Of a stretch of 64,000 nt of DNA, positions 34,910 through 43,839 are shown in pieces. Under the pieces are notes generated by a model. That model had not been told where the DNA came from. It saw only the letters and a program-made list of their open reading frames with translations, and searched no databases. Source of the DNA: Cohnella sp. WQ 127256 (GTDB taxonomy: Bacteria; Bacillota; Bacilli; Paenibacillales; Paenibacillaceae); the NCBI RefSeq assembly GCF_024519285.1, contig NZ_JAMZCY010000002.1, positions 62,001 through 126,000 of the forward strand, read 5' to 3'. Every line of letters begins with the position of its first letter. Position 1 is the stretch's first letter. The translations under genes were made by a program, and so were the position numbers.

Positions 34910-37900
34910 ATGAAGAAAATACGTAAAAAAGTTACTATACTCCTATTAATGGTCCTCTTGTTTAACTCGTTGGGCGTTATGATGCCAGTATCCAGTGCAG
35001 ATGCACCTAAGGCGCCTCTAGAACTCTCTCTACCAAGTGATTTGACAGACTGGATATTGGACGAAGATGCGGGTTATATCTACGCGATCTCGAGCGGAGC
35101 AAATAATCTCTATTTTATTCGACTAGGCGATTTTGCAATTGAAAAGACGATAAATGTAGGTTCTAATCCTATTTATCTTGCAAAGGAAGGACAGTTCCTG
35201 CACATTGCGTTGTCTGGAGCGACCATAATAAAGACAGTTGACCTCTCAACTCATCAAGTTTCGGACACGATTACTACAAGTGCAATACCAACCTCGGTAG
35301 CTGCCTCATCCAATGATCTCTTCTACGGGACCGGTGAAGGGAAGATATACAAATTTAACAAAACTACTCGAACGAACAGCTTATTATTTCGTGATAGTGG
35401 TTACTATAATTTAACTCTAGCGTTTGATGAGCCAACCAATACACTTTACGCTGGTAATTTGTCCTCGTATGGTGGAATAGTGGCTATTAACGCCGATACC
35501 GGAGCAAAGCTGAGTCAGGACATTGATGACAATATGGAGATTGGAGGATCTACTTACTCGCTCAAACATATTTTTATTGATGATCAATCCGTGTATTTTG
35601 GTGGACATCAGTTCAATAAAGAGAATCTGATAGAGACCACAGGTACTTACTCAAGAACGGACGCCTACAGCTATCTGGAATCAGTAATAGTGGATGTCAC
35701 AGATTCCTATGTACTCACTACGCAAGGGGTATATGATAAATCTACATATACTCCGTTGATTCTTTTCTCTTCTAACGCAGCGATAACATCTAACCAGAAG
35801 TTTGCCTTGCTCGACTCGAACGGAAATGCCTATCTTGCAGGCATTGAGAATTGGTTTACTGAGAGTGATAAGATCAAACGAATCGACCTTACGATACCAC
35901 AAAGGACTAGCGCTCTCTTCACGACAGATACTTATTCGATCACAAGCGACCAAGCAATTACGGATTGGACCACCACGGATCATTCTCCATATATCTATGC
36001 CATTATGGCAAGTACCAACGAGCTTGCCATCATTCGTAAGGGCGATATGAGCGTAGAAAAGAAGATGTTTATTGGTTCTAACCCCAGTAAGATTAAAATC
36101 TTCAATAACAAAGCTTACGTCATCTTTAAGGGCGAAAACCACATCAATGTAATGGATTTGAATGATGGTATTCCAACAGATGCTTCTACTGTCAGAATCA
36201 CTACAAAGAACTATCCGCTTGATGTTTTTCCGGATAATAATAATCGGATTTTGTACAATGGTGGGGTGTTTTATGGTGGGATCAGTGTGACATCAGCTAC
36301 CTATACCTCTGTTTCGGATATGGTTTATAATGAAAAAAGCACAGGAATCTATAATCAGTCAAGTTATATGTTGGACTCGAATCAAGAGGTTCTTTATGCA
36401 GGAGATAGTTCCTATCTCCTTAAATACAATAGTCAAAATTTTAATCTTCTTGAGAGGTCTAGTGTAGAAGGAGGTTACTATTCAAATATCCTTCTCGATG
36501 AAAATAATTTAATCTATGGGCAGCGCAGGTACGATGCGAACCAAATATCCAGCCTATACGGGACCTACCCGGAGACGGTTATTTATGCACGCGGCAGTTA
36601 TGTATTCAGTAAAGATGCCGTATACGATAGAGATAGTTTTACAAAAATCTCTGATTTGTTTATGTCCATCCGACATGCATATGTTGATGCAAATCAAACC
36701 ATCTTTATATCAACGGATAAACGTTTATATAAATTTAGTAACATCGAAGAAATGAAGACGATTATGATTGAGACCCGCCTGCCTTCAAATGCCATTTTCA
36801 TTGATGAGGATTTGATGTCGGATAGGATTGACGGCTATTTATTCTTTGAACCGCCGATCGACCAGGATGGGATTATTTATTATAGTGGATACTATCTTGA
36901 TCAGAATGGCAATAAACTTAAGGAGTTAGGGTTATTTAAGAATACGGAGTTATCGACGGATTCACTCTTTATATATGAAGTAGTACATTCAACCCTACCC
37001 GAAGGTGCAGTAAGTATTGGGCTGTACCCGGTTGTCCGCTATGATTATGGCAGCATCCGAACTTTGGATATAAATACTTCGGTTCCCATATACGATGCAC
37101 CGAACTATTTACCTGTAGACTTGTCAGTATCGAATATATATGCAGATACGAACAAATTTGCTGGCACAGTCACATGGAAACCTGGAACGGTTGAAATACC
37201 AAGCATCCGTTATTACTTATATTTTGTTGATGAAGATGGAGTGATTGGAGACGAATTAGCCGTTGTGAATGGCGGGCAAGCGATGTATTCCGTTACGATT
37301 TCAGAGAAAGACGTGCCGGAGGAAGCTATCGGAATCGGTCTTTTCATGAGTAATGATGATTTTACATCGCCATTCTATGTAATGGAAGTATTGAAGGATG
37401 AGCGGACACCGGCTATCTTGGCATCATCTATTATGGTACACAATTATGAAAAACAAGCGGATAAGATCGTAGTGAGTAACCTTACTGCTGGGGATATTAT
37501 TCGAGTGTACAAGGAAGGACAAACCTCCATAATTGGAAGTGTTGTTGTTGCGCCGAACCAGAACGCAGCTACAATCACTATTAACAATCTTGGTAATCCA
37601 GGAGATAAACTACTTCTAACCAGACAAGCAACCAATTTAGATGAAAGCACGGGGACTTTAGTTATTGTACCGCCTGTTACTAATGACAACATCGGCGGAG
37701 GATTTGGGGGAGGTGGCGGACCCGGTGGCGGCAACACTACCTTAGACACCAAAATCGTAGTGAACAAAGACGGAACCCGTTCCTCTACAACAGTAGTAAC
37801 ATCGGCATTTGTTTCAACGGTAATTAGCGGCGCTGACTTTAAGAAAAATCCAGTAATCACGATCAAGGCTGATGAAAAAACAGCAACTCAAAGCAGTCAA

Positions 37901-38950
37901 TTCGAGATAGATTTAAGTACTTTAATCAGTATTAATAATAACTCGAAGGATGCTGTTCTTATCCTGGAATCAACATCAGGCAAGCTTCAGCTTCCCGTAA
38001 ATACCTTGTTATCTTCGCTTTCCCAAGATGGCAGTTCGAAACAGAAGGTTGTCATTACGATTGCCAAAGCGGCAATCGAATATAAGACTAAGTTGAGTAC
38101 TCAGCTCAATAGTCCTGCGAGTGTTCCGTTGGGAGATCCGATAGAATATGAGATTAAGTTGATAGGTGACGGCCCGGATCGTATTATTTCCAATCTGTCG
38201 GACTATATTGATCATGTGATTAGCTTCAGTGTTGCAAAAGAAGCAGATGCCGTTTATGCCGGTTTAACCTATGATTCGATAACAAAGAAGTATGTTCCGG
38301 TCCCGACCACTTGGGAATGGAAAGATGGGGTTCTGCAAGTGACTATGAAGCGTAAAGGGAACTCCGTGTACACCGTTGTGAAGAATCTTGTTGAGTTTAA
38401 TGATTTGGATAACAGTAATCCGTATAAAGACAGCATTTTAGCGTTAGCAAACCGAATGGTTATCGACGGCTATACTGACGGAAGCTTCAAGGCGGAATCG
38501 GTTGTAACTCGTGCAGAATTTGCTGCTATGCTCAACCGAGCTTTAGGGATCTTGCCTAGGTTACAGGCCTCCAAGAGCTTCACTGATGTAACGAATGGAG
38601 TTTGGTATGCGTCACACGTAAATGCAGCCGTCGACGCCGGATTGATTAACGGCTATAAGGACGGTACATTCCGCCCAAATCAAGAAATTACGCATCAAGA
38701 GATGGTCGCTATGCTAGTGAATGCACTGAAATATATCAAAGCAGATACAGTTATAAATAAGAACACTTCAGATGAGTTCCCTGTCAATTTGCCAGAGTGG
38801 GCAAAACCATATTACGCAACTGCCATGAATAATGGGATACTACCGACGAACAATCCGTTCCAATTCCAGTCGGATAAGAACACACAACGTCAAGAGAGTG
38901 CCCTGCTATTGTACCAATTGATGAAGGTATTGAAGCTTACAAACGCTTAG
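34910..38950 (+). CDS. Giant SLH surface protein with duplicated propeller-like region
   Basis: A secreted 1346-residue surface protein. After a signal peptide (about 1-31) come two related regions: DLTDWILDEDAGYIYAISSGANNLYFIRLGD near 45 and AITDWTTTDHSPYIYAIMASTNELAIIRKGD near 350. Each continues with IEKTINVGSN- or VEKKMFIGSN-type blades, so the N-terminal 660 residues look like a duplicated beta-propeller. Fibronectin-like stretches and a Gly-rich linker (GGGFGGGGGPGGG, about 927) follow. Three SLH repeats end the protein (YKDSILALANRMVIDGYTDGSF at about 1170, FTDVTNGVWYASHVNAAV, PEWAKPYYATAMNNG). The ATG follows AGAAGGGG. A fragment of a paralogue lies at 7794-7886. Confidence 0.85.
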   Translation: MKKIRKKVTILLLMVLLFNSLGVMMPVSSADAPKAPLELSLPSDLTDWILDEDAGYIYAISSGANNLYFIRLGDFAIEKTINVGSNPIYLAKEGQFLHIALSGATIIKTVDLSTHQVSDTITTSAIPTSVAASSNDLFYGTGEGKIYKFNKTTRTNSLLFRDSGYYNLTLAFDEPTNTLYAGNLSSYGGIVAINADTGAKLSQDIDDNMEIGGSTYSLKHIFIDDQSVYFGGHQFNKENLIETTGTYSRTDAYSYLESVIVDVTDSYVLTTQGVYDKSTYTPLILFSSNAAITSNQKFALLDSNGNAYLAGIENWFTESDKIKRIDLTIPQRTSALFTTDTYSITSDQAITDWTTTDHSPYIYAIMASTNELAIIRKGDMSVEKKMFIGSNPSKIKIFNNKAYVIFKGENHINVMDLNDGIPTDASTVRITTKNYPLDVFPDNNNRILYNGGVFYGGISVTSATYTSVSDMVYNEKSTGIYNQSSYMLDSNQEVLYAGDSSYLLKYNSQNFNLLERSSVEGGYYSNILLDENNLIYGQRRYDANQISSLYGTYPETVIYARGSYVFSKDAVYDRDSFTKISDLFMSIRHAYVDANQTIFISTDKRLYKFSNIEEMKTIMIETRLPSNAIFIDEDLMSDRIDGYLFFEPPIDQDGIIYYSGYYLDQNGNKLKELGLFKNTELSTDSLFIYEVVHSTLPEGAVSIGLYPVVRYDYGSIRTLDINTSVPIYDAPNYLPVDLSVSNIYADTNKFAGTVTWKPGTVEIPSIRYYLYFVDEDGVIGDELAVVNGGQAMYSVTISEKDVPEEAIGIGLFMSNDDFTSPFYVMEVLKDERTPAILASSIMVHNYEKQADKIVVSNLTAGDIIRVYKEGQTSIIGSVVVAPNQNAATITINNLGNPGDKLLLTRQATNLDESTGTLVIVPPVTNDNIGGGFGGGGGPGGGNTTLDTKIVVNKDGTRSSTTVVTSAFVSTVISGADFKKNPVITIKADEKTATQSSQFEIDLSTLISINNNSKDAVLILESTSGKLQLPVNTLLSSLSQDGSSKQKVVITIAKAAIEYKTKLSTQLNSPASVPLGDPIEYEIKLIGDGPDRIISNLSDYIDHVISFSVAKEADAVYAGLTYDSITKKYVPVPTTWEWKDGVLQVTMKRKGNSVYTVVKNLVEFNDLDNSNPYKDSILALANRMVIDGYTDGSFKAESVVTRAEFAAMLNRALGILPRLQASKSFTDVTNGVWYASHVNAAVDAGLINGYKDGTFRPNQEITHQEMVAMLVNALKYIKADTVINKNTSDEFPVNLPEWAKPYYATAMNNGILPTNNPFQFQSDKNTQRQESALLLYQLMKVLKLTNA

Positions 38951-38968
38951 TAAGACATCGGCGAAATT

Positions 38969-39002
38969 GTGGATTCACTAATCCACGCTTCGCCACCATC
39001 AT
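38969..39002 (+). repeat. ssrA-3'-like scar G
   Basis: A GTGGAT/ATCCAC hairpin is followed by GCTTCGCCACCATCAT. It is almost the same as scar E (19125-19161) and like it replaces the ssrA T-arm by another hairpin while keeping the acceptor-like end. Confidence 0.5.
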
Positions 39003-39004
39003 GC

Positions 39005-39036
39005 AAATCCACAATCGCACGAGGTTGTGGATTTTT
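39005..39036 (+). terminator. Intrinsic terminator at scar G
   Basis: AAATCCACAA and TTGTGGATTT form a stem followed by TTG. The stem equals that after scars C and D. Confidence 0.7.
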
Positions 39037-39093
39037 GCTTTTCCTCGATTTGAACTGCCAATGAAAGTTCTACATGTTCCTAAGCAAATATCG

Positions 39094-39155
39094 ATTCGCA
39101 ATCGGAAGGAGGTATTTGAACAAGTATGGGTGCAGTTTTAAGAAATCCATTCAAC
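39094..39155 (+). pseudogene. Fragment of ABC ATPase gene
   Basis: About 60 bases, including GTATTTGAACAAGTATGGGT, match 9371-9432 inside the ABC ATPase gene with scattered changes and a stop codon (TAA in place of CAA). The 50 bases before it also resemble 9025-9080. It is a decayed paralogous piece. Confidence 0.65.
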
Positions 39156-39200
39156 GCAGGTTATATAAAAATATTTACACCAAAGGGTGCGCGAATGAGA

Positions 39201-39515
39201 GTTCAGCACCAGCGAAAACGGATTATTTTATCAATCCAGAAAATGGACAGGTAAATACAATGCACCTTTTTTATAATACGGATATACAAGGGGATTTTGT
39301 ATTGCGTGCCTAAGTAAGGCATGATTTCATATCGAAATATGATGCGGGTGCACTTTTTGTCATGGATAGCGATCATTGTTTGGCAAAGCTTTGTTATGAA
39401 TATACGGATTTTAATACATATGTTGTAGTCAGTGTTGTAACTGACGGAGTACAGTGATTTCTCGGATATTCAGATTGAAAAAGTGACCATGAAAGATGTT
39501 AGAGCCGGCAAATAA
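39201..39515 (+). pseudogene. Truncated DUF1349 gene copy
   Basis: The sequence follows 7996-8499 closely. It lacks the first 23 codons, has a nonsense codon (TAA at 39311-39313 where the intact gene has AAA), several small changes, and a deletion of about 195 bases after the NG/DGV codons before rejoining the DFSDIQIEKVTMK end. It is not functional. Confidence 0.85.
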
Positions 39516-39565
39516 AATTGCAGAAGCGCTAATGATGCTCCTCTCCCCTCCACTAATACCATGAG

Positions 39566-39594
39566 AAAGAGCACCTTATCGGGTGCTCTTTTTG
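39566..39594 (+). terminator. Intrinsic terminator
   Basis: AAAGAGCACC and GGGTGCTCTTTTT form a stem with loop TTATC and a T run. Confidence 0.85.
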
Positions 39595-39758
39595 CTTTAA
39601 TGATGTCCATATGTGTGGAGGAGGTCTTTCAGACAACGGGAATGACTTGCATTCCTACACATATTCACAACTTTCACCAAGGCTGGTAGAATGGAATGCT
39701 TGATAGAAAGTTATAATTGAAAATCGTTTACCTAGTTACGTATTGAGGAGAATCCACG

Positions 39759-40577
39759 ATGAACAGCATTGAATCCTTAGAAACTGTGGTTGCAATGATT
39801 CCAATCTTAAAGATGGCAGTTCCTGCTGAATTATCGATTGCTATTTGTGATACTGAGAAATTTATTGCATATTGGCCTGGAGAAAATATCGATTTACAAA
39901 TACGTGTCGGTCAACCGTTGCACCACGAGGAACCGTTAACGCAGGCGATTCGGAACAATGTAGCACTAAAGTCAGAGGTGCCAGCCACGTTTTACGGTTT
40001 TGAATTTACCGGAACGGCTACACCGCTCCACGACCCTAACGGAAATGTAATCGGTGGCATAGCCATTCAGCTTCGCAAACAAAGTGAATTAATAGCCATT
40101 GCCGATCAAATCTCAGTTTCACTAACCCAAGCCAACAATCAGCTCTCGCAAGTCGCGGAGGGTTCGGATATACTGGCGGATTCTGCCCAGCAGCTTCTTG
40201 CACTGGCCCAACAGACGGTAGATCAGGTAAATGAAACGGATAAAGTTGTATCGATGGTTAGAAGAGTAGCGGACCAAACGAATTTATTAGGTATTAATGC
40301 GGCAATTGAAGCGGCTCATGCAGGGGATCGAGGAAGAGGATTCGGTATTGTAGCCAACGAGATACGGAAACTATCCAATGAAACGGTTACTTCTACGAAC
40401 GCGATTCAGCATACTCTGAAAACATTCGAAAAGGACATAAGAGAAATGCGTGTATCCATTGAACATATGACGGCAATCGTTGAACAGCAGGCGACGTCGT
40501 CTCGGCAGGTTTCGGACTTTATCGAAGAGGTTCATCGGATGTCGGAACAGTTGAATACATTCGCAAAGAGATTATAA
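39759..40577 (+). CDS. Soluble methyl-accepting-chemotaxis-type signal protein
   Basis: A 272-residue cytoplasmic protein with no membrane segment. Residues 1-110 form a small sensor domain ([38 protein letters not shown]) resembling those of short Bacillales receptors. Residues 115-272 are a chemoreceptor coiled coil with the hairpin tip [22 protein letters not shown] and [14 protein letters not shown], where CheA and CheW bind. The cytoplasmic module is much shorter than in classical receptors and clear methylation helices are not evident. The ATG follows GAGGAGA. It may sense an intracellular metabolite; the ligand is unknown. Confidence 0.85.
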   Translation: MNSIESLETVVAMIPILKMAVPAELSIAICDTEKFIAYWPGENIDLQIRVGQPLHHEEPLTQAIRNNVALKSEVPATFYGFEFTGTATPLHDPNGNVIGGIAIQLRKQSELIAIADQISVSLTQANNQLSQVAEGSDILADSAQQLLALAQQTVDQVNETDKVVSMVRRVADQTNLLGINAAIEAAHAGDRGRGFGIVANEIRKLSNETVTSTNAIQHTLKTFEKDIREMRVSIEHMTAIVEQQATSSRQVSDFIEEVHRMSEQLNTFAKRL

Positions 40578-40610
40578 TACAATTCCACGGGAGGGATTAC
40601 GGGCGACGCT

Positions 40611-40690
40611 CAGGTGATCAAACTATCACTCTATACCCGTAGCTCATGCGCGTGATCTTCAGATAAGGGGTCAAATCCCCTCTGCACCTT
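40611..40690 (+). repeat. ssrA-3'-like scar H
   Basis: The stretch runs parallel to ssrA 4788-4873: ACTATCACTCTATACCCGTAG, a degraded middle, and GGGGTCAAATCCCCTCTGCACC, which keeps a T-arm-like stem with both sides intact. The ssrA-type terminator, an inverted-repeat arm (AGGGAGTCGA) and the structured element follow in the same order as at ssrA. Confidence 0.65.
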
Positions 40691-40697
40691 CATCAAT

Positions 40698-40723
40698 GCC
40701 AGCCGCAAGAGGCTGGCTTTTTT
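40698..40723 (+). terminator. Intrinsic terminator, copy of ssrA terminator
   Basis: GCCAGCC/GGCTGGC with loop GCAAGA and a T run, identical to the one after ssrA. Confidence 0.85.
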
Positions 40724-40756
40724 GCGTGGAAAAGAAGGGAGTCGATTATCCTGAAT

Positions 40757-40815
40757 CCGAAGGAGGAAATGGGGGTTTGATCGGACGGAAGGTAGCGGAT
40801 GCGGACTGAGCACGC
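40757..40815 (+). repeat. Post-ssrA structured element, copy H
   Basis: CCGAAGGAGGAAATGGGGGT at its start and GGACTGAGCACGC at its end place it with copy A2 (5163-5219). Confidence 0.5.
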
Positions 40816-40936
40816 AAAAGTTATACTCCCAAGCGATATATTTTACAAATCGCGTAAACTCTTCAGCATGTAAATTTACATTTCGTCTCTATACTTAAGT
40901 CGATATCATCATGCAATCGAAGGGGATTATTACATC

Positions 40937-43711
40937 ATGAACAGCAAACTGAAGTCCTTACTTTGTAGCTCTTTCGCTTTCTTAATGCTCGCACAGAGTG
41001 CGGCGACGGTGTCAGCAGCAGAGAGCACACCTTCCGCCAATTCAACGGGGAGATGGATGTCCGGTGAGTACCATGTACACACTGTACAATCGAGTGATGC
41101 ATCCGAACCTTATATGAAATTGGAAAATGTACTCGATGCCGCGTTTCGAGAGAATCTTGACAATAAGCCTGCTGAATCAGTCACTTCATTGACGTACGGC
41201 GATCCTTTTGATTTCATCGTACTCTCTGACCATCTACGCGATTCGCCGCGTGACCCAGAGGGTAACAACAAGGGCACTGCACGTTGGGAAGCGATTAAAG
41301 ATCAACAGGACAAGCTTGCAGCGCTCCAAGCTGCTGGTAAATACACAGGTAAATCCATTTATTCTGGTTTCGAATGGGACATGATGGGCTTGGATCATGG
41401 TTCAGTCGGCATTATTGATTCCAATAGTAATGAAGTACCCATCGATGCGATTCATCAATTCGAATGGCTGTACAGCTACGATACAACGCCGGGCATGTTT
41501 CATTCAAATGAGGCAGCTCTTTGGGGCGCAAGGCCGGATAAAAATACGTTGAAATCTGACAAGAATAAAACCTTTGAAGCCATTGAGTGGCTGAAAACGA
41601 ATTACCCGGAGAGCTATGTATTGCCTAATCATCCGTCTAGACATAACGGCGGTACAGGTGTTGTCACTATCGAAGATCTTCGCAAGATGAATGACATTGC
41701 TCCTGAAATTGTGTTTGGTATGGAAGGGTTGCCGGGCAACCAGATGGCAGCCGGTGGCAATAGATCGGAAATGGCGGACATATACGGTGGAGCTGACGTC
41801 ATGGTTGCAAAGGTCGGCGGAATGTGGGATGCCATGCTTGGTGAAGGTCGCCGCTTCTGGAACTTCACAAATTCCGACTTTCATTTTAAGGTGAGTAGCA
41901 ATCGGAGTTATTCAAGTGGTTACTGGCCAAGCGAGTACTCGCGAAACAATACTTGGGTCGAGGGCAATACCTTCAAAGATATTGTAGAGGGTATGCGTTC
42001 AGGTAAATCCTATGCTGTTTATGGTGATCTCATCAATGCGCTTGACTTTAAGGCAACCGGTAATGGCAATCAGGCGGAAATGGGCGGGAACCTGCAAGTA
42101 ACTGAAGGGGATCTGACGACGATAAGCATTCGCTTCAAGAGCCCAGAGTACAACAACTATGCACCTATTAGCCCGCATGTTACCTCAGTCACGAATGATA
42201 TCAAAGTCGATCATGTCGATCTGATCTCCGGAGAAGTGACTGGCAAGATCGATGAAAGTCAATATGCGAGTAATATAACCAATGAAACGACGAAGGTTAT
42301 TAAACGCTTTACGAAAGACGATTGGGGACAACCGGATGCCGATGGCTATTATACGGTTTCCTATAAGGTGCCTGCGGATACAAGCCGTTATTATCGTTTG
42401 CGCGGTACGAGCCTGGGTACAGATGTCGATGGCTTCACTGTTAATGGAGAGCCTTTAAAAGATCAGTCATTTGACTATAGTGGTAGTGTAACTCCGGAGC
42501 AGAACGAGGAACGCTTCAATAATATTAATGACCGTAACTATACAGGCTTGTGGTTTTATTCCAACCCGATCTTCGTTGATGTCGCGGCTCTTAGCAACGA
42601 GCAGGCAATTACCGATACCATCGCTAATGTAACCTCAACACTTGGTGATACGAGTGCGGTTATGACTAACGTTCCCCTTCCTTCTGAAGGGTTGCATGGT
42701 ACCCAGATAGAATGGAAAAGCAGTAATGTGAATGTTATCCGCATCGACAACAATAATGCCATTGTTACACGTCCGGCTTCCAGCATAGGGGATATGACTG
42801 TCACGCTGACTGCAACGATATCTCGCGGCAATCAAAGCATAGATAAACCATATACCTTTATCGTGAAAGCCTACCCTTCTAACGGTTCGTCCGGTGGAGG
42901 CGGATCGTCAGGCAACAGCTCAAGCAAGCCGAATGCGTCCGTCTCAGGTGGTGGAGGAACAGTTACTGCTGATATCAATGGCAATGTTACAATAACACCT
43001 GACAAAGGTTATCAGGTTAAAGAGGTTACGATCAATGGAATATCTCGAGGAGCACTCACTCAATTGACGGGTCTGAAATCTTCTGACCAAGTTGTTGTGA
43101 CCTTCGAAATAATTCCGGAGCAACCTCAGAAGCCAACTGAACCAAATGAACCCAATAAACCTGCTGTTACTTTTAGTGATATTTCGAATCACTGGGCGGC
43201 TTCATCGATCCAATATGTTGTGGAACATGGGCTGTTCACGGGTACTGCGACAAATACGTTTAGCCCGAATAACACCATGACTCGCGGGATGCTAGTCACG
43301 GTTATGCACCGGTTAGCAGGTAAGCCTGGAGTAGGGTCAAATCACTTCAAGGATGTTAAGGCTAGTGCCTATTACAGTGATGCGGTAGATTGGGCAAGCG
43401 AGAATAACATTGTCCACGGGATTAATAGTACCCATTTTGCTCCAGATCTAGCGATTACTCGTGAACAACTGGCGCAGATATTGTTCAATTATGCAAAAGC
43501 AAACAAATTGAATATCAACGATAGCCAGACCTTAGTCGATTTCTCAGATGCGAACCAGATCTCAACGTGGGCTGTTGATGCGATGAAGTGGTCCGTAAGC
43601 AACGGGTTATTTTCTGGTAAGGGTAATGGCTTGCTTGATCCAACGAGTGCTGTATCACGTGCTGAAGTCGCAACCATTATTCATCGTTTCATAACAACGT
43701 TTAACCTGTAA
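40937..43711 (+). CDS. SLH surface protein with PHP-type phosphoesterase domain
   Basis: A secreted 924-residue protein. A signal peptide (1-27) precedes a PHP-like metal-dependent domain: SGEYHVHTVQSSDASEP (about 42) gives the H-x-H motif, FDFIVLSDHLRDS (about 93) a second His, and PNHPSRHNGG (about 231) and NFTNSDFHF (about 309) further ligands. It resembles the CehA/McbA type of PHP esterases. An Ig-like domain (about 550-650), a Gly/Ser linker and a small repeat domain follow. The C-terminus has three SLH repeats (FSDISNHWAASSIQYVVEHG at 752, FKDVKASAYYSDAVDWASEN, FSDANQISTWAVDAMKWS). An AAGGGG lies 13 bases before the ATG. Its substrate is unknown; a cell-wall-anchored phosphodiesterase is likely. 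Confidence 0.83.
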   Translation: MNSKLKSLLCSSFAFLMLAQSAATVSAAESTPSANSTGRWMSGEYHVHTVQSSDASEPYMKLENVLDAAFRENLDNKPAESVTSLTYGDPFDFIVLSDHLRDSPRDPEGNNKGTARWEAIKDQQDKLAALQAAGKYTGKSIYSGFEWDMMGLDHGSVGIIDSNSNEVPIDAIHQFEWLYSYDTTPGMFHSNEAALWGARPDKNTLKSDKNKTFEAIEWLKTNYPESYVLPNHPSRHNGGTGVVTIEDLRKMNDIAPEIVFGMEGLPGNQMAAGGNRSEMADIYGGADVMVAKVGGMWDAMLGEGRRFWNFTNSDFHFKVSSNRSYSSGYWPSEYSRNNTWVEGNTFKDIVEGMRSGKSYAVYGDLINALDFKATGNGNQAEMGGNLQVTEGDLTTISIRFKSPEYNNYAPISPHVTSVTNDIKVDHVDLISGEVTGKIDESQYASNITNETTKVIKRFTKDDWGQPDADGYYTVSYKVPADTSRYYRLRGTSLGTDVDGFTVNGEPLKDQSFDYSGSVTPEQNEERFNNINDRNYTGLWFYSNPIFVDVAALSNEQAITDTIANVTSTLGDTSAVMTNVPLPSEGLHGTQIEWKSSNVNVIRIDNNNAIVTRPASSIGDMTVTLTATISRGNQSIDKPYTFIVKAYPSNGSSGGGGSSGNSSSKPNASVSGGGGTVTADINGNVTITPDKGYQVKEVTINGISRGALTQLTGLKSSDQVVVTFEIIPEQPQKPTEPNEPNKPAVTFSDISNHWAASSIQYVVEHGLFTGTATNTFSPNNTMTRGMLVTVMHRLAGKPGVGSNHFKDVKASAYYSDAVDWASENNIVHGINSTHFAPDLAITREQLAQILFNYAKANKLNINDSQTLVDFSDANQISTWAVDAMKWSVSNGLFSGKGNGLLDPTSAVSRAEVATIIHRFITTFNL

Positions 43712-43747
43712 TACGATATTGTCCAAGCAATTTGCAAGCTCAAGAAT

Positions 43748-43779
43748 ATCGCTGGTGCCAAGTGCATCGGCGATTTTTC
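43748..43779 (+). terminator. Intrinsic terminator after PHP/SLH gene
   Basis: ATCGCTGGTGC and GCATCGGCGAT pair (two G-U pairs) around CAAGT, followed by TTTTCT. Confidence 0.75.
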
Positions 43780-43839
43780 TATGTAGTCAAAATGCTCTAA
43801 AATGATAATCATAAGAAGCAACTGAAAGGGGGCTATCTA

